DNA from: Amblyomma americanum
Taxonomy: Eukaryota; Arthropoda; Arachnida; Ixodida; Ixodidae
Length of the DNA: 64,000 nt
Direction of reading: 5' to 3'
Assembly (NCBI RefSeq): GCF_052857255.1
Contig: NC_135505.1
Location: 57,221,368 to 57,285,367 of the forward strand
The notes below the pieces were generated by a model that saw only the letters and a program-made list of their open reading frames with translations, had not been told where the DNA came from and did no database searches. The translations under genes and the position numbers were made by a program. Below are positions 33,816 to 45,446 of the stretch, in pieces. Position 1 is the first letter of the stretch, and each line of letters starts with the position of its first letter.

Positions 33816-34371
33816 AGGGCGGTTCATATGCAAGCGATTGAGCGAATTGTGTGACAAGCGGCTCGGCGCAGCGATGCTTTTCGCAAGGTTCCATTTCACA
33901 TGCGTCGCTCCAGAGCGTTTACTGCCACTGCGAATCCCAGTGTTGCTGGCAAAGAATAGGAGCACGCAGTTGGTTCCGGTTGTTTGCAGCCATCAACATG
34001 GACAAAGTTCATAAATTATCTTTCCAAGAATGTTCAAATTTTATTAAGAAATAAAGAACTCTTGTGTGTTAAATATCAGCTACTTCTTATTTTGATGCCT
34101 ATAATACCATTTTTGAAGTTCGTACGTGCGTGTCGGAAACACGGGTAGTAAACAAACAATGTATTTCCCGTACAAATCCTGTTCTCGTAACGTGGCTTTT
34201 CCGCCGTGCAGTCGTTGGTCAGAGGGCGGAGCTTTCTCGCTCTCACTGTGAAAATTTCCAACTTGGAACTCCTTCACTCTGGCTGGCCTAGCCACCGCGA
34301 CGGGTCGAAACAGGTTTTTACGTCGCGGCGACAGGATTCGCTTGCATTTTCGCTTGCATGTGAAACAGGCT
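33816..34371. mobile_element. MITE with TTA duplication (PIF/Harbinger-like)
   Basis: The left end 'agggcggttcatatgcaagcg' and the inverse of the right end ('agcctgtttcacatgcaagcg') match at 16 of 21 positions. TTA flanks both sides (33,813-33,815 and 34,372-34,374). A 3-base TWA duplication is the hallmark of PIF/Harbinger transposons. At 556 bases it lacks a transposase and depends on a relative elsewhere. The family call is inference from duplication and size. Confidence 0.6.
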
Positions 34372-34374
34372 TTA

Positions 34375-34998
34375 GAGCTTTCCGTGGCAGGAAAATGTCT
34401 CACACCGAACGGGATGCAGCCTTTGACCTTCTAAAGATTTCCCTGCAGTACCTCTCGAAAAATCGACAATAACGCCAGAGGCCCACGCATACGGTGAGCA
34501 TTCGCGGTATTTTATAGCCCGAAACCGTCTGTTTACATGAAGGTAGATATTTAGAGTTAAAAAAAAACTGTGCTTTTACGCTAGGTTGAAAGCGATTACA
34601 TTTACCTCGCTATAATTCAATGATGTAATGAAATCCCACATTCCGCGGGGAAAATCAGAAAATTCCGCCCGGCGGTGAGCTGAAATGTTAGAAAAAGGGG
34701 AGAAAGGTATAGCGAGGAAACGCAAAAGGGTCGGCACTTTCTTGTACAAATCCCTCTAAGTTCTCTAAAGATGTAGGCCTCGTAGGGATTCAGAGGTAAG
34801 GCAATGAGCACTCAGTATATACCTGTAAAGCACAGCTACTAATGAAGCATTCTCTGGCGCGTTGAAAGCGAAAACAAAGAAACAAGTTTGTGGACCACTG
34901 AGTTCACTTGACAAGCCGTTGCACACTCAAAAGTCAGAAATTAGATGTTGGGAAGCGTGAGCTGCCATTTAGAGTACGACGCGAAGATCGCTAATATT
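34375..34998. other. No gene seen
   Basis: AT-rich sequence between the MITE and a possible RT remnant. Confidence 0.45.
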
Positions 34999-35390
34999 TT
35001 AGAAAGTGTATATAACTGCTCTAGAGAAAATGCAGTACTTGCAGTAGACTGATATATTGCAATCAGGAAGATCTTGAGGACTTATGCCAAAGCGGATTCT
35101 GAGAGTTCCCAGCGCATGGAACATCAGCGTTTTAGTTTTCACAAGTGATTTTTGAATCCTGAGATATCTTCTTAAGGAAAAACTTGTGGACAGGAAGCTG
35201 GAGTTACAGGCAGGCATCAGAGTCCCAGCTTTAAAAAAATGTCTCTGCTTTTTGCCTGAGTGACGGCTTAGAAAACACTTTATGTTTGCTAGGTTGAACC
35301 ATGAGCTTATAAAATCGCAGCACTGCTCCATGAAGTGCAAATCTTCAAGTACAATCTCTTCTTCAGAACAGTAGGAGACATTGTGAGGAA
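34999..35390 (-). pseudogene. Possible LINE reverse transcriptase remnant
   Basis: A minus-strand frame whose order of hydrophobic and basic residues resembles the region after the RT catalytic box in CR1/Jockey-type LINEs. There is an upstream EDLHFMEQCCDFISSWF (like a D-L-x-W helix) and then NLANIKCFLSRHSGKK (like the LN..KC..L.+S.+ motif). Later LGTLRIRFGISPQDL resembles the thumb helix. The catalytic motifs themselves are not present. The resemblance is weak and could be chance. Confidence 0.3.
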
Positions 35391-37361
35391 ACTCCGCAAT
35401 ATGAATTTGACATCAAGCAGGAGAAAATCACCTGAAACCTGAGTCTTTCACAATGCGGTGACAAATGCGGTGACAAGCGGTGAGCGAAGTTAATAGTTGA
35501 CAACCATGCCAAACCAATGATTAGAGTGCACTATGGTTATTCAATACTGCTTAACCGCCAGATTCTCTGTGACTGAAACACAACGTTGCTCTTCCTAGCA
35601 ATGTGTTATAAATGTTTGCGCGCTCTAAAACATCAAGCGAAATATCGTGACGCATTTTATCAATGATCATCGCAAGGCGTTTCTATAATAGCGGCTTCTT
35701 GTACTTCCTTATTTGGTGCATATCATTGCTGGTGGCTAAATTATTCTGCTCCTCATGATCGTTCCTCCATTCGTCGGCGCTTCCACAAGAAGGCCGGCAG
35801 ATATGCTTCACCTATCCTCTTGCAATTCAGCCGGATCTGTGAAGAGGTTATAAGGCTCGTCTCAGACGCCAATGACAGCTTTATGTGGAAGTCACAGAAA
35901 GCCCGAATAGGCGTTGAGTCTGGAGAACACCACCATCTGAAGTATCAAATGCAGGGAACGCATTTAATTCTTCGGCCGTATAAAAAAGCACCCTAAAGGT
36001 CTGAAAAAATCCTCCCATGATGGAGGCTCTTGAAGCCGCGGAAGTGGACAGGAGAACACTGTTCTTCGCCGCTCGAAGAAAAGAAGCGTGTTGAGTTTAC
36101 CCCTTATCCTGTAGACAAGCGACTAATATGATAGCCAAAAGCATTGCGAGCAATGCTATAATGGGCTACGTCTTTATCTCATTCCGTCATTTCACACAAT
36201 TTTGACTGAAATTTTTCCTGGTTTCTTCAGAGCTATTTTTTAAGCCCAACGTCCTCCAAAAATTGTGTTGTCTCAAATGTGGCCCTCAGTGGCTCACTAT
36301 ACAAAATCTTGTCATTTGTGTACGGTCAGTTTCACAGTTTATTCCAGTCAGGTTTCTCATTTTGTGACCTTTAATACTAGTGTTAAAATGCAAATTCCAA
36401 ACAGGTTGCCAAAAAACACCGATTTTTTTTGACCCAATTTCTTATCGGCATTTTCTCTTGCTGTTGTCCCGTAGACTGTCAACGACGTATACGATATGGA
36501 GATAGTTTCCTAAATAATACGAGCACAATTTTCGCATGCTTCTACAGCGCCAGCATTAAAACAGGTGTTGCAAAAATCAAATGCTACTCGAATTTAAGAA
36601 AAGCTATCTACAAGAGCTTCTTTAACTCTGCATATTTAAACTATGTTTTCAACAATGGCATCAAAGCGGTTAATATCAATACCTATATTTCTCAAGTCCG
36701 CTTAGAGCAGAAACTGGACATCAATGTATTTCTATGGGAGACTATACTCAAACATGATTCAAGAAAAGAGGTTTGTATGGAATAGAAAAAAAGTTGCACT
36801 TTGTTAGCTTTAAAACCAGCGTGAGTTTTTTGAAAATCCAATACTAGTTCTTTGTGTACGTACCATTTCCCATTCTTCGCGATATCTGGGGCATACATGC
36901 GCGGATAGCGAGAAATTTCTTACAATGAAGCACACAAACAGAACACCATTGAGAATTTGTTCTAGCTTTATCATACTGATTGTCATATGCTCGAAAATGT
37001 TTACTTGCTAAATAGTGATCTTATTCCTGCTAGATATATCAGCTCTTACATTCTGCCTTTTCTATTTATATTGAAAGCAAAGTGCAAGGTTATCAGTAAA
37101 TTAAAGAAAAACACTTCTCTTACTCAGACACGATGCAGAAAGCTCCCAGTATCAGCAGACAGATCAAAACCACCTTCATCGTAAACTTTGGATTGGTGAT
37201 TCGAACAGTGCGAATTAATAGGCTCTCCTGCCTCACCCTTAAGCTTCGTTGGGGTTTTTATGAGGTCGTTACATCAATTCATGGCTAGAAAATCTGTTTT
37301 TTTATTGTATTCTTATTTCAAGCTTTTAAGAATTACAAATTATTTGACGTCATTTAATAAA
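35391..37361. other. No gene seen (2.0 kb)
   Basis: AT-rich. The 118-codon plus-strand frame at 36,429-36,785 contains no motif I recognise. Confidence 0.4.
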
Positions 37362-37510
37362 TGCACACGAGTACCTTCATAAATACCACATCAATTTAAT
37401 GACCTAATTTATGATCAACTCAGTTTCAATACATCCCTATAGTGCATACAAAGTGTTTATATACCAGATTGTGAGCCTTTTAGAGAGCGAAAAACAAAAA
37501 ATAAAACTAA

Positions 37511-38298
37511 TACCCCTGCCACACGGCAAATTTAATGTCATTTCCATCGAATGTCATTCGTTCAAAACGACATTAGTTTGCTGCCACACGAGAAAATATA
37601 ATGACATTCGATGAAAACGACATTAGGTATCGAATGAGTTTAGGGAACTCATTCGCCTGCAAACTCCGAGCTAATGTGTTCCCTCGACACCAGAGAATTA
37701 GTGAGAATATGCACCGAACATAAATTTCAAACGCGACACAAGCATTATAATATTTCAAAGCCCGTATAATTCTGTGGTCGTTCATTTATTTATATAATAA
37801 TACCGAATAGCACCAGAAAAATAAAACTGTCACTCTCGCTACCAGCCAACCGGAATGGACGAGCAGGCTGCGCTAATCTGCCTTTGTACAGGGCCAGCCT
37901 GCTGCGTCTTTGTGCTCGCAAGCATAGACTCGCAGCGATCGCATTCCGCTGCCGCGAATCCATTGCACAAAGCGACGTAGTGACGTCCGCCATTTGTCTG
38001 CCGCCGCTGGCTGAACTTTGGCTTGGCTTGGACTCCTGGTGGATAGCAGTGATCAACGCGTTATTGAAACGAGGATTAAAATTTTGAAATCGGTTTCCAT
38101 TCGCAAAACAATACTTTTCGAAACATATTGAAGCATAGATCGAAATGTTTTTATGCTGCACTTTTTCTCCATCGCAATCGCCATCATTTGCAAATGGCAT
38201 TACTTTTGGCCGTGTAGCAGACCGCAGAATAAATGACATTAAGTCGAACAAATGTCATTCGATGGGAATGACATTAGATTTGCCGTGTGGCAGGGGTG
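37511..38298. mobile_element. MITE of 788 bp with TAA duplication (PIF/Harbinger-like)
   Basis: The ends are near-perfect inverted repeats of about 48 bases beginning TACCCCTGCCACACGGCAAA on the left. TAA flanks both sides (37,508-37,510 and 38,299-38,301). The uninterrupted second copy of the surrounding duplication shows the empty site with a single TAA. A diverged second copy of the terminal repeat lies just inside each end (left about 37,580-37,627; right about 38,208-38,250). AATGTCATT-type words recur through both subterminal zones and may be transposase binding sites. TAA duplication fits PIF/Harbinger. The interior has a GC-richer part at 37,850-38,030 but no full transposase. Confidence 0.8.
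37830..37997 (-). pseudogene. Possible transposase N-terminal remnant inside the MITE
   Basis: On the minus strand the block from MADVTTSLC through MDSRQRNAIAASLCLR has the look of a protein start, with two Met codons and then a basic helical stretch (RAQRRSRLALYKGR). Short helical N-termini of this type occur in Harbinger transposases, but I cannot confirm homology. No catalytic DDE region is present in the 788-bp element. It could equally be ordinary GC-rich filler. Confidence 0.25.
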
Positions 38299-38615
38299 TA
38301 ACAAACAACAAAATTTTAATTTTAATGCGTTCGTAAAGGCCGCAGGTTGTGACACATCATTCTATGTCGTACAATATTGCGCACAAGTGTACCTTAATAA
38401 ATACCACATCAATTTAATGACCTAATTTATGATCAACTCACAGTTTCAATACATCCCTATAGTGCATACAAAGTGTTTTTATACCAGATTGTGAGACTTT
38501 TAGTGAGTGAACAACAAAAAATGAAACTAACACACCAACAAAATTTTAATTTTAATGCGTTCGTAAAGGCCGCAGGTTGTGGCACATCATTCTGTCTCGC
38601 ACAATATTGCGGCAC

Positions 38616-39362
38616 ATGTGAAATTTATAATGGCCTCCTAATGTGTCGTTTCTTGAACAGGCATGAGAAACGCCTGGTTCTAGCTGGAAGCCTATCTTAG
38701 CATTCGACGCTGCATAATAAGCGATAATGAATTATACAAGAGAACCGGTTTCAGCAGGTGTGAAAACAAGCAAAATAAAGGAAGAAATGAATGCTTTGTA
38801 GCTTGCGCTACTACATCAGATTTTTGTGCGTGCGACCGTGTTTTAAGATGTGATAAAAAAAAGTTCAAGGAAGTCACATGTGAATTTTCCTCAAATAATT
38901 TTTTATATTATGAGAAAATATTTTGAAGAAAAGGAATGAACCTTTACAAGCAATTCTGTACTTTTGTTAGAAAGAAATCTTGTACCACTAAAGGTAGAGA
39001 GCGTATATTGTGCAATTTAGCAAAACTGCTAGTTTTGATCAGCGTTGAACAAAATAAACTTGTATCGTATGTTCACGTTTTTTTCCAGTTATATGCAAAG
39101 AAGTACAAAAACACTTTTCGCTGTTGGAATTTAGTAGCAAAGAAATCTGAAACGTCATTCAACATGTTTTTATTCCAAACAGGGCGGTTTTAAGGGCACA
39201 GAACCTTTAGTAATTTGGCGCTAAACTTCTCATCAACATAAATCGCTCCTTTGTACCGCTGTCAATAAAATGAGAAATTCTAGGCGCGTGCGGTTATCTT
39301 TAGTTGCGTGTTGATACCACATCGAATTAAAAATCTTTTTTACATTCTTTGAAGTCTTTATA
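38616..39362. other. No gene seen
   Basis: AT-rich sequence up to the microsatellite. Confidence 0.45.
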
Positions 39363-40309
<947 letters not shown>

Positions 40310-41127
40310 TGTCACGGATCACCCCGAAAAGCACTCAGATCGAAAGAGCAGACTAGGCGACAGGTGTACCCACACAAACGCGAATCTAATAGGCCCTACG
40401 TGACACACACACTAGAACACAAAACTAACAAAACTAACACAAAACACAAAGACTACAAATACACACGACCCGGGAACACTGCTGCCAGCGTCTCATACCA
40501 GCGTTCTACTGTTAGTGGTCGGCGTTCGTCCTCACGAATGGCTCGGTGCGGCAGCGGCGTTGTATAGATCCAGTAGCCGGCGTCGAGGCGGCGCTCGACG
40601 TGCTTGGGCTGGCGTCGCTGGTAGCGTCACTGGCTGCGTCGTAGAAGCTCCCGGTCCAAGCGCCTATGGAGGTGATGCCGATGTTGTTGGCGTTGCGGGC
40701 ACCACCCGGATGGGTGGCAACAGCGCTGGAGACACCTCTGGCCGTAGCAGGTGGTAGCGCCCTCCGTTGACTCCCTGGAACGGGCTCAGGCACGACAGGA
40801 AGTCCACGATGCGAAGCCGTAGAACTCGAGCTCACCGGAGAAGTAGCCGGCGTCGCTCTCTTCCAGCCAAATTGAGCGTCCCTGACCCGCCGGAGCCTCC
40901 ACTTCTCTGTTCTTACCCCTGTGCCTCGCTCTGCCTCGCCCTTTTAGAGCCTTGGCGTTAGTCCACGTAAGCCTTGTCGTCGTCTTCTCCTTCTTCTCTT
41001 CTCCACCAATCATATCTCTCCACCTCACCGAATGCTTCTTCTTCTTTATTCTTCAATTAATCCACGTCATCTTCTTCACACCTCTTTCCTTCATAATTTT
41101 ATTTTCGACTCCTTATTATATGTGACA
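40310..41127 (-). repeat. 3' LTR of the Gmr1-like element (818 bp)
   Basis: Starts TGTCACGGATCACC and ends TATATGTGACA on the plus strand, aligned with 44,654-45,446. Its TATA-equivalent site reads TCTAAAAG instead of TATAAAAG (40,942-40,948 region). The first 36 bases differ from the other LTR at about ten positions. Confidence 0.85.
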
Positions 41128-41142
41128 AGGGCCCCCTCTCTC
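41128..41142 (-). promoter_or_regulatory. Polypurine tract next to the 3' LTR
   Basis: On the minus strand GAGAGAGGGGGCCCT immediately precedes the LTR. This is the position and composition of a plus-strand primer (polypurine tract). Confidence 0.6.
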
Positions 41143-41588
41143 AAGAGTTTTTCAATGAAAAACTGCTCACGCCATACTCATCTTCAAGCCATACAGCCAA
41201 CCGGTTATCTTCTGTGGCGATTCTGGACCCAGCACAGACCACACCGCAGATGTCCAGCACACTGTAAGACCACACCAGGAACTTAGCCTCCACGCTGCGT
41301 TTTCAGAACACCAACACAACACTGCCATTGATTGTACAGAGTCCTTAATAAGCATGTTTACAACACAGTACCTTGTATAATCACATAACACCAAAAACAG
41401 CAACAACAACAAGATAAATCCCAGAGATACATTAACACAGCAACAACACCAAGATACATCCCAGAGATACCTAGAGCTGTTCTGTTGGCTCTTTCTGTAG
41501 AGAGCGCTAATAAGTAACATATGAACTCCGTTTTGCCTGGCCTACCCGAAAACATCCCCCCCACCCTTGATTTCAAGTAGAACTGTGA

Positions 41589-42017
41589 TCATCTGTCTTC
41601 ATTCACATTGGGCTTCATTAGTACCTCCTCCCCTCCTGGATTTTTCTCCCCACGGCACGCGGGCCCCTCGGCAACATGATCTGCCTTCTCGGCCACTGCC
41701 GAGCATGCTACCTTGGGGGCGTACCGTGCGGGACCCCTTTCTTCGTAGTTCTTCAACATAATTACATGGAAAACCTTCTTGGTGGTATTTATCAACAACT
41801 CATAATACATGCCATTTTTCTTCTTCGGCACAAGGTACGGACCCTTCCACTGCATCATTAACTTATCATGATCCGTGGGTACCAGGATGATAACCTTGTC
41901 GCCCGGATTCAGATTCCTTTGAGTGGCTTTCTTGTCATAGTACCCCCTGTAGTGTTCACGCGCCCTTTCCAGGCCTTGATGTGCAAGCTTGCATGTTTCT
42001 TCAAACTTGTCCCGCAA
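41589..42017 (-). pseudogene. Gmr1-like integrase, C-terminal GPY/F region
   Basis: An open frame of 142 codons. Residues 1-60 form a helical linker (EETCKLAHQGLERAREHY), followed by NPGDKVIILVPTDHDKLMMQWKGPYLV. This matches the GPY/F module of Gypsy integrases (GDKV.LL.P...KL...W+GPF.V), and then come H-V-M-L-K-N-Y residues. The C-terminal tail is Glu/Lys/Gly-rich. The module helps integrase bind DNA and oligomerise. It lies downstream of the catalytic core in a different frame, so frameshifts separate it from the rest. About 460 bases remain before the LTR, far too few for RT. Confidence 0.8.
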
Positions 42018-42101
42018 CTCAAGAACGTATGTGTATGTTGTCGGGATGTCTGATAAATCTCCTAATTAGCCCAGAGCTCCTTGAGTATTGTAAGTGGGCC
42101 C

Positions 42102-42731
42102 CTAACGGTTCTTCCATACAACATCTCGAAGGGCGAGAAACCAATACGTTTGCGGTACTTCGCGGTAAGCGAAGAAAAGAGCTGGGAGATATCTATCCCA
42201 ATCAGTAGGTTTCTCCGGGCATATTTTCTTGATGATACTTTTGAGGGTGCCGTTGAACCGCTCTACAAGCCCATTACACATGGGATGGTAAGGCATCGTC
42301 AGTAACTGCCTTACTGACAAAAGGCGGTTAACCTCCTTCATTAGCTCCGATGTGAAGTTCGAGCCCCGGTCACTCAAAACTTCCCTTGGGAACCCTTAAC
42401 GCGTAAACATTTCCACAAGGCCCTCCGCCACTTGGATACTGTCAATAGTTCTCAGTGGAATAGCGTCAGGATAACGACTGGGCTCGTCAACCAGAGTAAG
42501 CACATATCTATTGCCTTTGGCGGATACTGGAGAGATTGGCCCCACAATGACAATAGCCACTCCCTGAAACAGTAGGTCGATGGCTGGCATCTTGCCCAGA
42601 TGTACGGCACCAACTCTTCCCTTCAAAACTGTGCGCTGGCACTCGTCACATGAGCAAACAAAGCGCTTAACATCATTCTGAACACCCGGCCTAAAACTCC
42701 TCGGTGATCCTAGACACAGTTTTTTGTACAC
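42102..42731 (-). pseudogene. Gmr1-like integrase core (broken)
   Basis: The frame begins with CDECQRTVLKGRVG, the CC half of the zinc-binding H2C2 module; the two His are missing. The catalytic core follows. VAIVIVGPISP stands where VDIVGP is expected, so the first catalytic Asp is replaced by Val. YVLTLVDEPSRYPDAIPL follows. After one stop at about 42,394 come SDRGSNFTS (second Asp) and PYHPMCNGLVERFNGTL (catalytic Glu), spaced as in DD35E integrases. A further shift in the region 42,100-42,170 breaks the frame. Integrase would insert the cDNA into host DNA, and this copy cannot. Confidence 0.9.
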
Positions 42732-42999
42732 CCTGATGTAGCATGGTCTCTCGCATATCTCTCGGTAACATCGGTTGTTGGACCCGCCTTCCTGAACTAA
42801 GTATGCTTTCCCTGTGCAGAAGACGATTTACCAATCGATATTCGATCTACGTAAGACTCTTCTTTCTTTTCTCTTTTTCCCCGACTCTTTCGAAGTAGGC
42901 CTTCAAGCTCGTGTCTTCTTTTTGCTTAATTGCAGTTTTGCCGGTGTTACGCTCAGGCATATCGTAACAGCAGTAGAGGGCGGACGCTGCGTTGCTCGG

Positions 43000-43560
43000 G
43001 CTGTAGCTTGAGCTCTTGTCTCCACTGCCGACGAGAAGCTGACTGCACCCGTCTGAGCTACCGCGGGCATTTCCTCCTGTGGATGTTCTTCAAAGTAGAG
43101 CATCCTCTACTCGGGATCGGGGCCTTCGACACTCCTTGCACCCGTAATGTTTCCGAAGATGAGATCGTAGATGGGTTGGTGTACGCGTATTGCCCCTATC
43201 TGCCCAGTATAATATGGCGTGGACCCTAGAATCCTGGCTTCAGGAAGGTACTGTGCTATTTACAAGCATGACGGCCGACGCTCCCCAAGTAAGATCCTCG
43301 TCCTTCACCAGGCTTCTCCGAACCAAAACTGTGTTGGCTCCGCTGTCTCTAAGCACCAATATAGGACGGTCCCCTATTTGCCCAACAACCACCGGCATTG
43401 CTGCTTTCGACTTGGGTGTTCCACTCACCGCCTCATTTTCCAGCGGCGTTTGCTCTACTTTCAGCTGTGGAACTTCCGGTGACGTGACAAGTTCTACCCT
43501 AGAGACGACAACGCATGCAGCTCGGTCCTGCGTTAAGTATCGGCACTCATCAAGAGTATG
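43000..43560 (-). pseudogene. Gmr1-like aspartic protease region
   Basis: On the minus strand MPVVVGQIGDRPILVLRDSGANTVLV carries the DSGA active site of retroviral-type aspartic proteases (about 43,340), preceded by the flap-like context. Downstream, across a frame break, a block reads GQIGAIRVHQPIYDLIFGNI (about 43,150-43,210), matching the conserved end of the protease domain in this Gypsy group. An acidic linker and ETRAQATARATQRP then lead toward integrase. The protease would cleave the Gag-Pol polyprotein. The frame breaks make it non-functional. Confidence 0.8.
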
Positions 43561-44265
43561 ACCCCTCCTCTTACAACCTTGACACACAACATGTGTTTGT
43601 TTGGCAGCGCTACTAGTCCGACAGTCTGCACGGTGTCCCACCTTGCACTGTGTCCCACCTTGCCGCAGAGAAACCACCTTACTGGCGCCTTACATGCACC
43701 GCCATATGCTCTTGGTTTTGCCGCATCTGTCTCTATGATCTTTTGGGTTTCCTCCTTTGCCGTGTTCAAATTTCTTAGCCCTTGAGCCTCGAGGAATTGG
43801 TGTGCAGTGTCGGCGAACTCTTCCAATGAACACAACTTTCTTTCAGGAATAGAGCTAGCTTTGAGCTGCAGCACGCTAAAAATTGCTCTGTGACCAGCTT
43901 GTCACGCACCCCTTCAAAACTATTTTCTGTGTTTGACATATCAAGCCACCTGTCAAAATACTTGGTCAGCGTGCGGGAAAACTGCTTAGCGGTTTCCGAA
44001 TCCTCAGGTTTCGCGGTGCAAAATCTCTCACGAAAACCCCCTGCCGTAAGCCTGAATCTTTAGAGGAGCGTCTTTTTGACTTTCTCGTAGTCCATAGAAT
44101 CAGCAGCGGGCATCCTTCCAAACACATTCAGCGCCTCTCCGACTAAACACATGCTATATGCTATGGCCCATTCACTGCGATCCCAGCCTTCCCCTAAGCT
44201 ATCCGCTCGAATTGTTGCAGATATGCGTCCAGATCATATCTTTTGTCGAAAGGAGCCATCGGCTT
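43534..44265 (-). pseudogene. Gmr1-like Gag with SCAN-like domain and Cys/His motifs (broken)
   Basis: Reading the minus strand from about 44,265: FDKRYDLDAYLQQFERIA, then WDRSEWAIAYSMCLVGEALN (helical capsid-like). Further on SETAKQFSRTLTKYFDRWLD and FEGVRDKLVTEQFLACC follow. The last block matches the F..L.DL+..EQFL..C core of SCAN domains, which are thought to derive from Gmr1-like Gag. A Cys/His region ends the ORF with CGKVGHSARWD and then CQGCKRRGHTLDEC (CX2CX4HX4C). At least two stops and two frame changes occur. Gag would form the virus-like particle. Confidence 0.75.
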
Positions 44266-44653
44266 CTTTGGGCAAACTCTGGCCGGTCTAGGAGATTCTG
44301 TACCCGCTAAGGAACGCTGATCATTGTCCTTGATCTCCTCATATCCTCCCGCGACATGCGCCTGTTTTCCACAAAATAAACTCCTTCTCCCGTTCTTTTC
44401 TTCTAGCCTCTCGCTCTTCTGCCTCGCGTGCGTCTGCGTGTGCTTGCGCCCTTTCCTATCTCTACCTATCTGCTTCCTCTTTCTGCTGGTCGCAGAGACG
44501 CATCGCCTCTTCTTTGCTTAACCCAAGCTTGAGCGCAAGTTATAACGTTCTTCCCAAATCCATACTTTCGGCCGTCGAGAGATCGGAAAGATCTGAGACA
44601 AAGCAAAACAGAAACAAGGAAATGAATCCTGGCACAGTCTCGCAACTTATCTT
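44266..44653 (-). other. Leader and Gag N-terminus of the Gmr1-like element
   Basis: Between the 5' LTR and the Gag core. A charged helical reading (LGLSKEEAMRLCDQQKEEADR) lies near 44,470-44,535 and an R/E/K-rich stretch follows, fitting a coiled coil at the start of Gag. Next to the LTR I do not see the TGG that usually opens a primer-binding site, so that site is decayed or shifted. Confidence 0.5.
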
Positions 44654-45446
44654 TGTCACGGATCACCTCAGAGAGCACTCCGACCGAAAGGATGGACTAG
44701 GCGACAGGTGTACACACACAGACGCACATTTAATACATCCTAAGTGACACACACACTAGAACACAAAACTAACAAAACTAGCACAAAAAAAGAAAGAATA
44801 AAAATACACATGACCCGGGAACACTGCTACGAGCGTCTACTACTAGCGTTCTATTATTAGTGGTCGGCTTTCGTGCTCACGGTTGGTTCGGTGCAACTGC
44901 GGCGTCGTATGGATCCAGTAGCCGGCGTCGTGGCGGCGTTCAACGTGCTTGGGCTGGTGTCGCTGCCGGCGTCGCTCGCTGCGTCGTACAAGCTCCCGGT
45001 CCAATCACCCGTGGAGGTGATGCCGGTGTCTTTGGCGTGGAGGCACCACCCGGATGGGTGGCAGCAGCGCTGGAGACACCCCTGGCCGTAGCAGGTGGTA
45101 GCGCGCTCCATGGACTCTCCGGAACGGGCTCAGGCACGGCAGGAAGTCCACGATGTGAAGCCGTAATCGCGACCTCACCGGAGCAGTAGCCGGCCTCGCT
45201 CTCTTCCAGCCAAAGTGTCCCTGACCCGCCGGAGCCTCCGCTTCTCTGTTCTTCCCCCTGTGCCTCGCTCTCCCTCGCCCTTTTATAGCCTTGGCGTTAG
45301 TCCACGTAAACCTTGTCGTCATCCTCTCGTTCTTCTCTTCTCCACCAATCATCTCTCACCACCTCACCGAATGCTTCTTCTTCTTCTTTATTCTTTGGTT
45401 AATCCACGTCGTCTTATTCAGACATCTTTCCTTATTATATGTGACA
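44654..45446 (-). repeat. 5' LTR of the Gmr1-like element (793 bp)
   Basis: On the plus strand it starts TGTCACGGATCACC and ends TATATGTGACA. It is the upstream LTR for minus-strand transcription. It is 25 bases shorter than the other LTR through indels. Confidence 0.85.
45281..45287 (-). promoter_or_regulatory. TATA box in the 5' LTR
   Basis: The minus strand reads GGCTATAAAAGGGCGAGGG, a canonical TATA box, about 180 bases inside the U3 side of the LTR. The partner LTR carries a mutated version at the same place. Confidence 0.6.

Larger units (their letters stand above)
37362..38615 (+). repeat. Direct duplication of about 230 bp, first copy split by a MITE
   Basis: Copy 1 is 37,362-37,510 plus 38,299-38,377. 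Copy 2 is 38,378-38,615 and uninterrupted. Shared landmarks are 'ataccacatcaatttaatg', 'ttcaatacatccctatagtg', 'accagattgtgag', 'attttaattttaatgcg' and 'ccgcaggttgtg'. Differences are scattered point changes and a 2-base indel. Confidence 0.9.
40310..45446 (-). mobile_element. Ty3/Gypsy LTR retrotransposon, Gmr1-like, RT deleted
   Basis: The element is bounded by two LTRs in the same orientation (40,310-41,127 and 44,654-45,446), each TGTCAC...GTGACA. A probable 5-bp duplication flanks it (ctgtt / ttgtt, one mismatch). Read on the minus strand the order is Gag with a SCAN-like capsid region, two Cys/His motifs, protease, integrase and its C-terminal GPY/F region. Then come about 460 bases of nothing recognisable before the 3' LTR. 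Reverse transcriptase and RNase H are absent. In Gmr1-like Gypsy elements integrase precedes RT, and the missing RT would belong exactly in that short gap. Many stops and strong LTR divergence show an old copy. Confidence 0.85.

Noticed and set aside
36429..36785. Plus-strand frame of 118 codons
   Set aside because: No motif, no codon bias relative to surroundings, no neighbours; likely chance.
37362..38615. CRISPR-like or centromeric repeat array
   Set aside because: Only two copies of a 230-bp unit; a simple direct duplication with a MITE.
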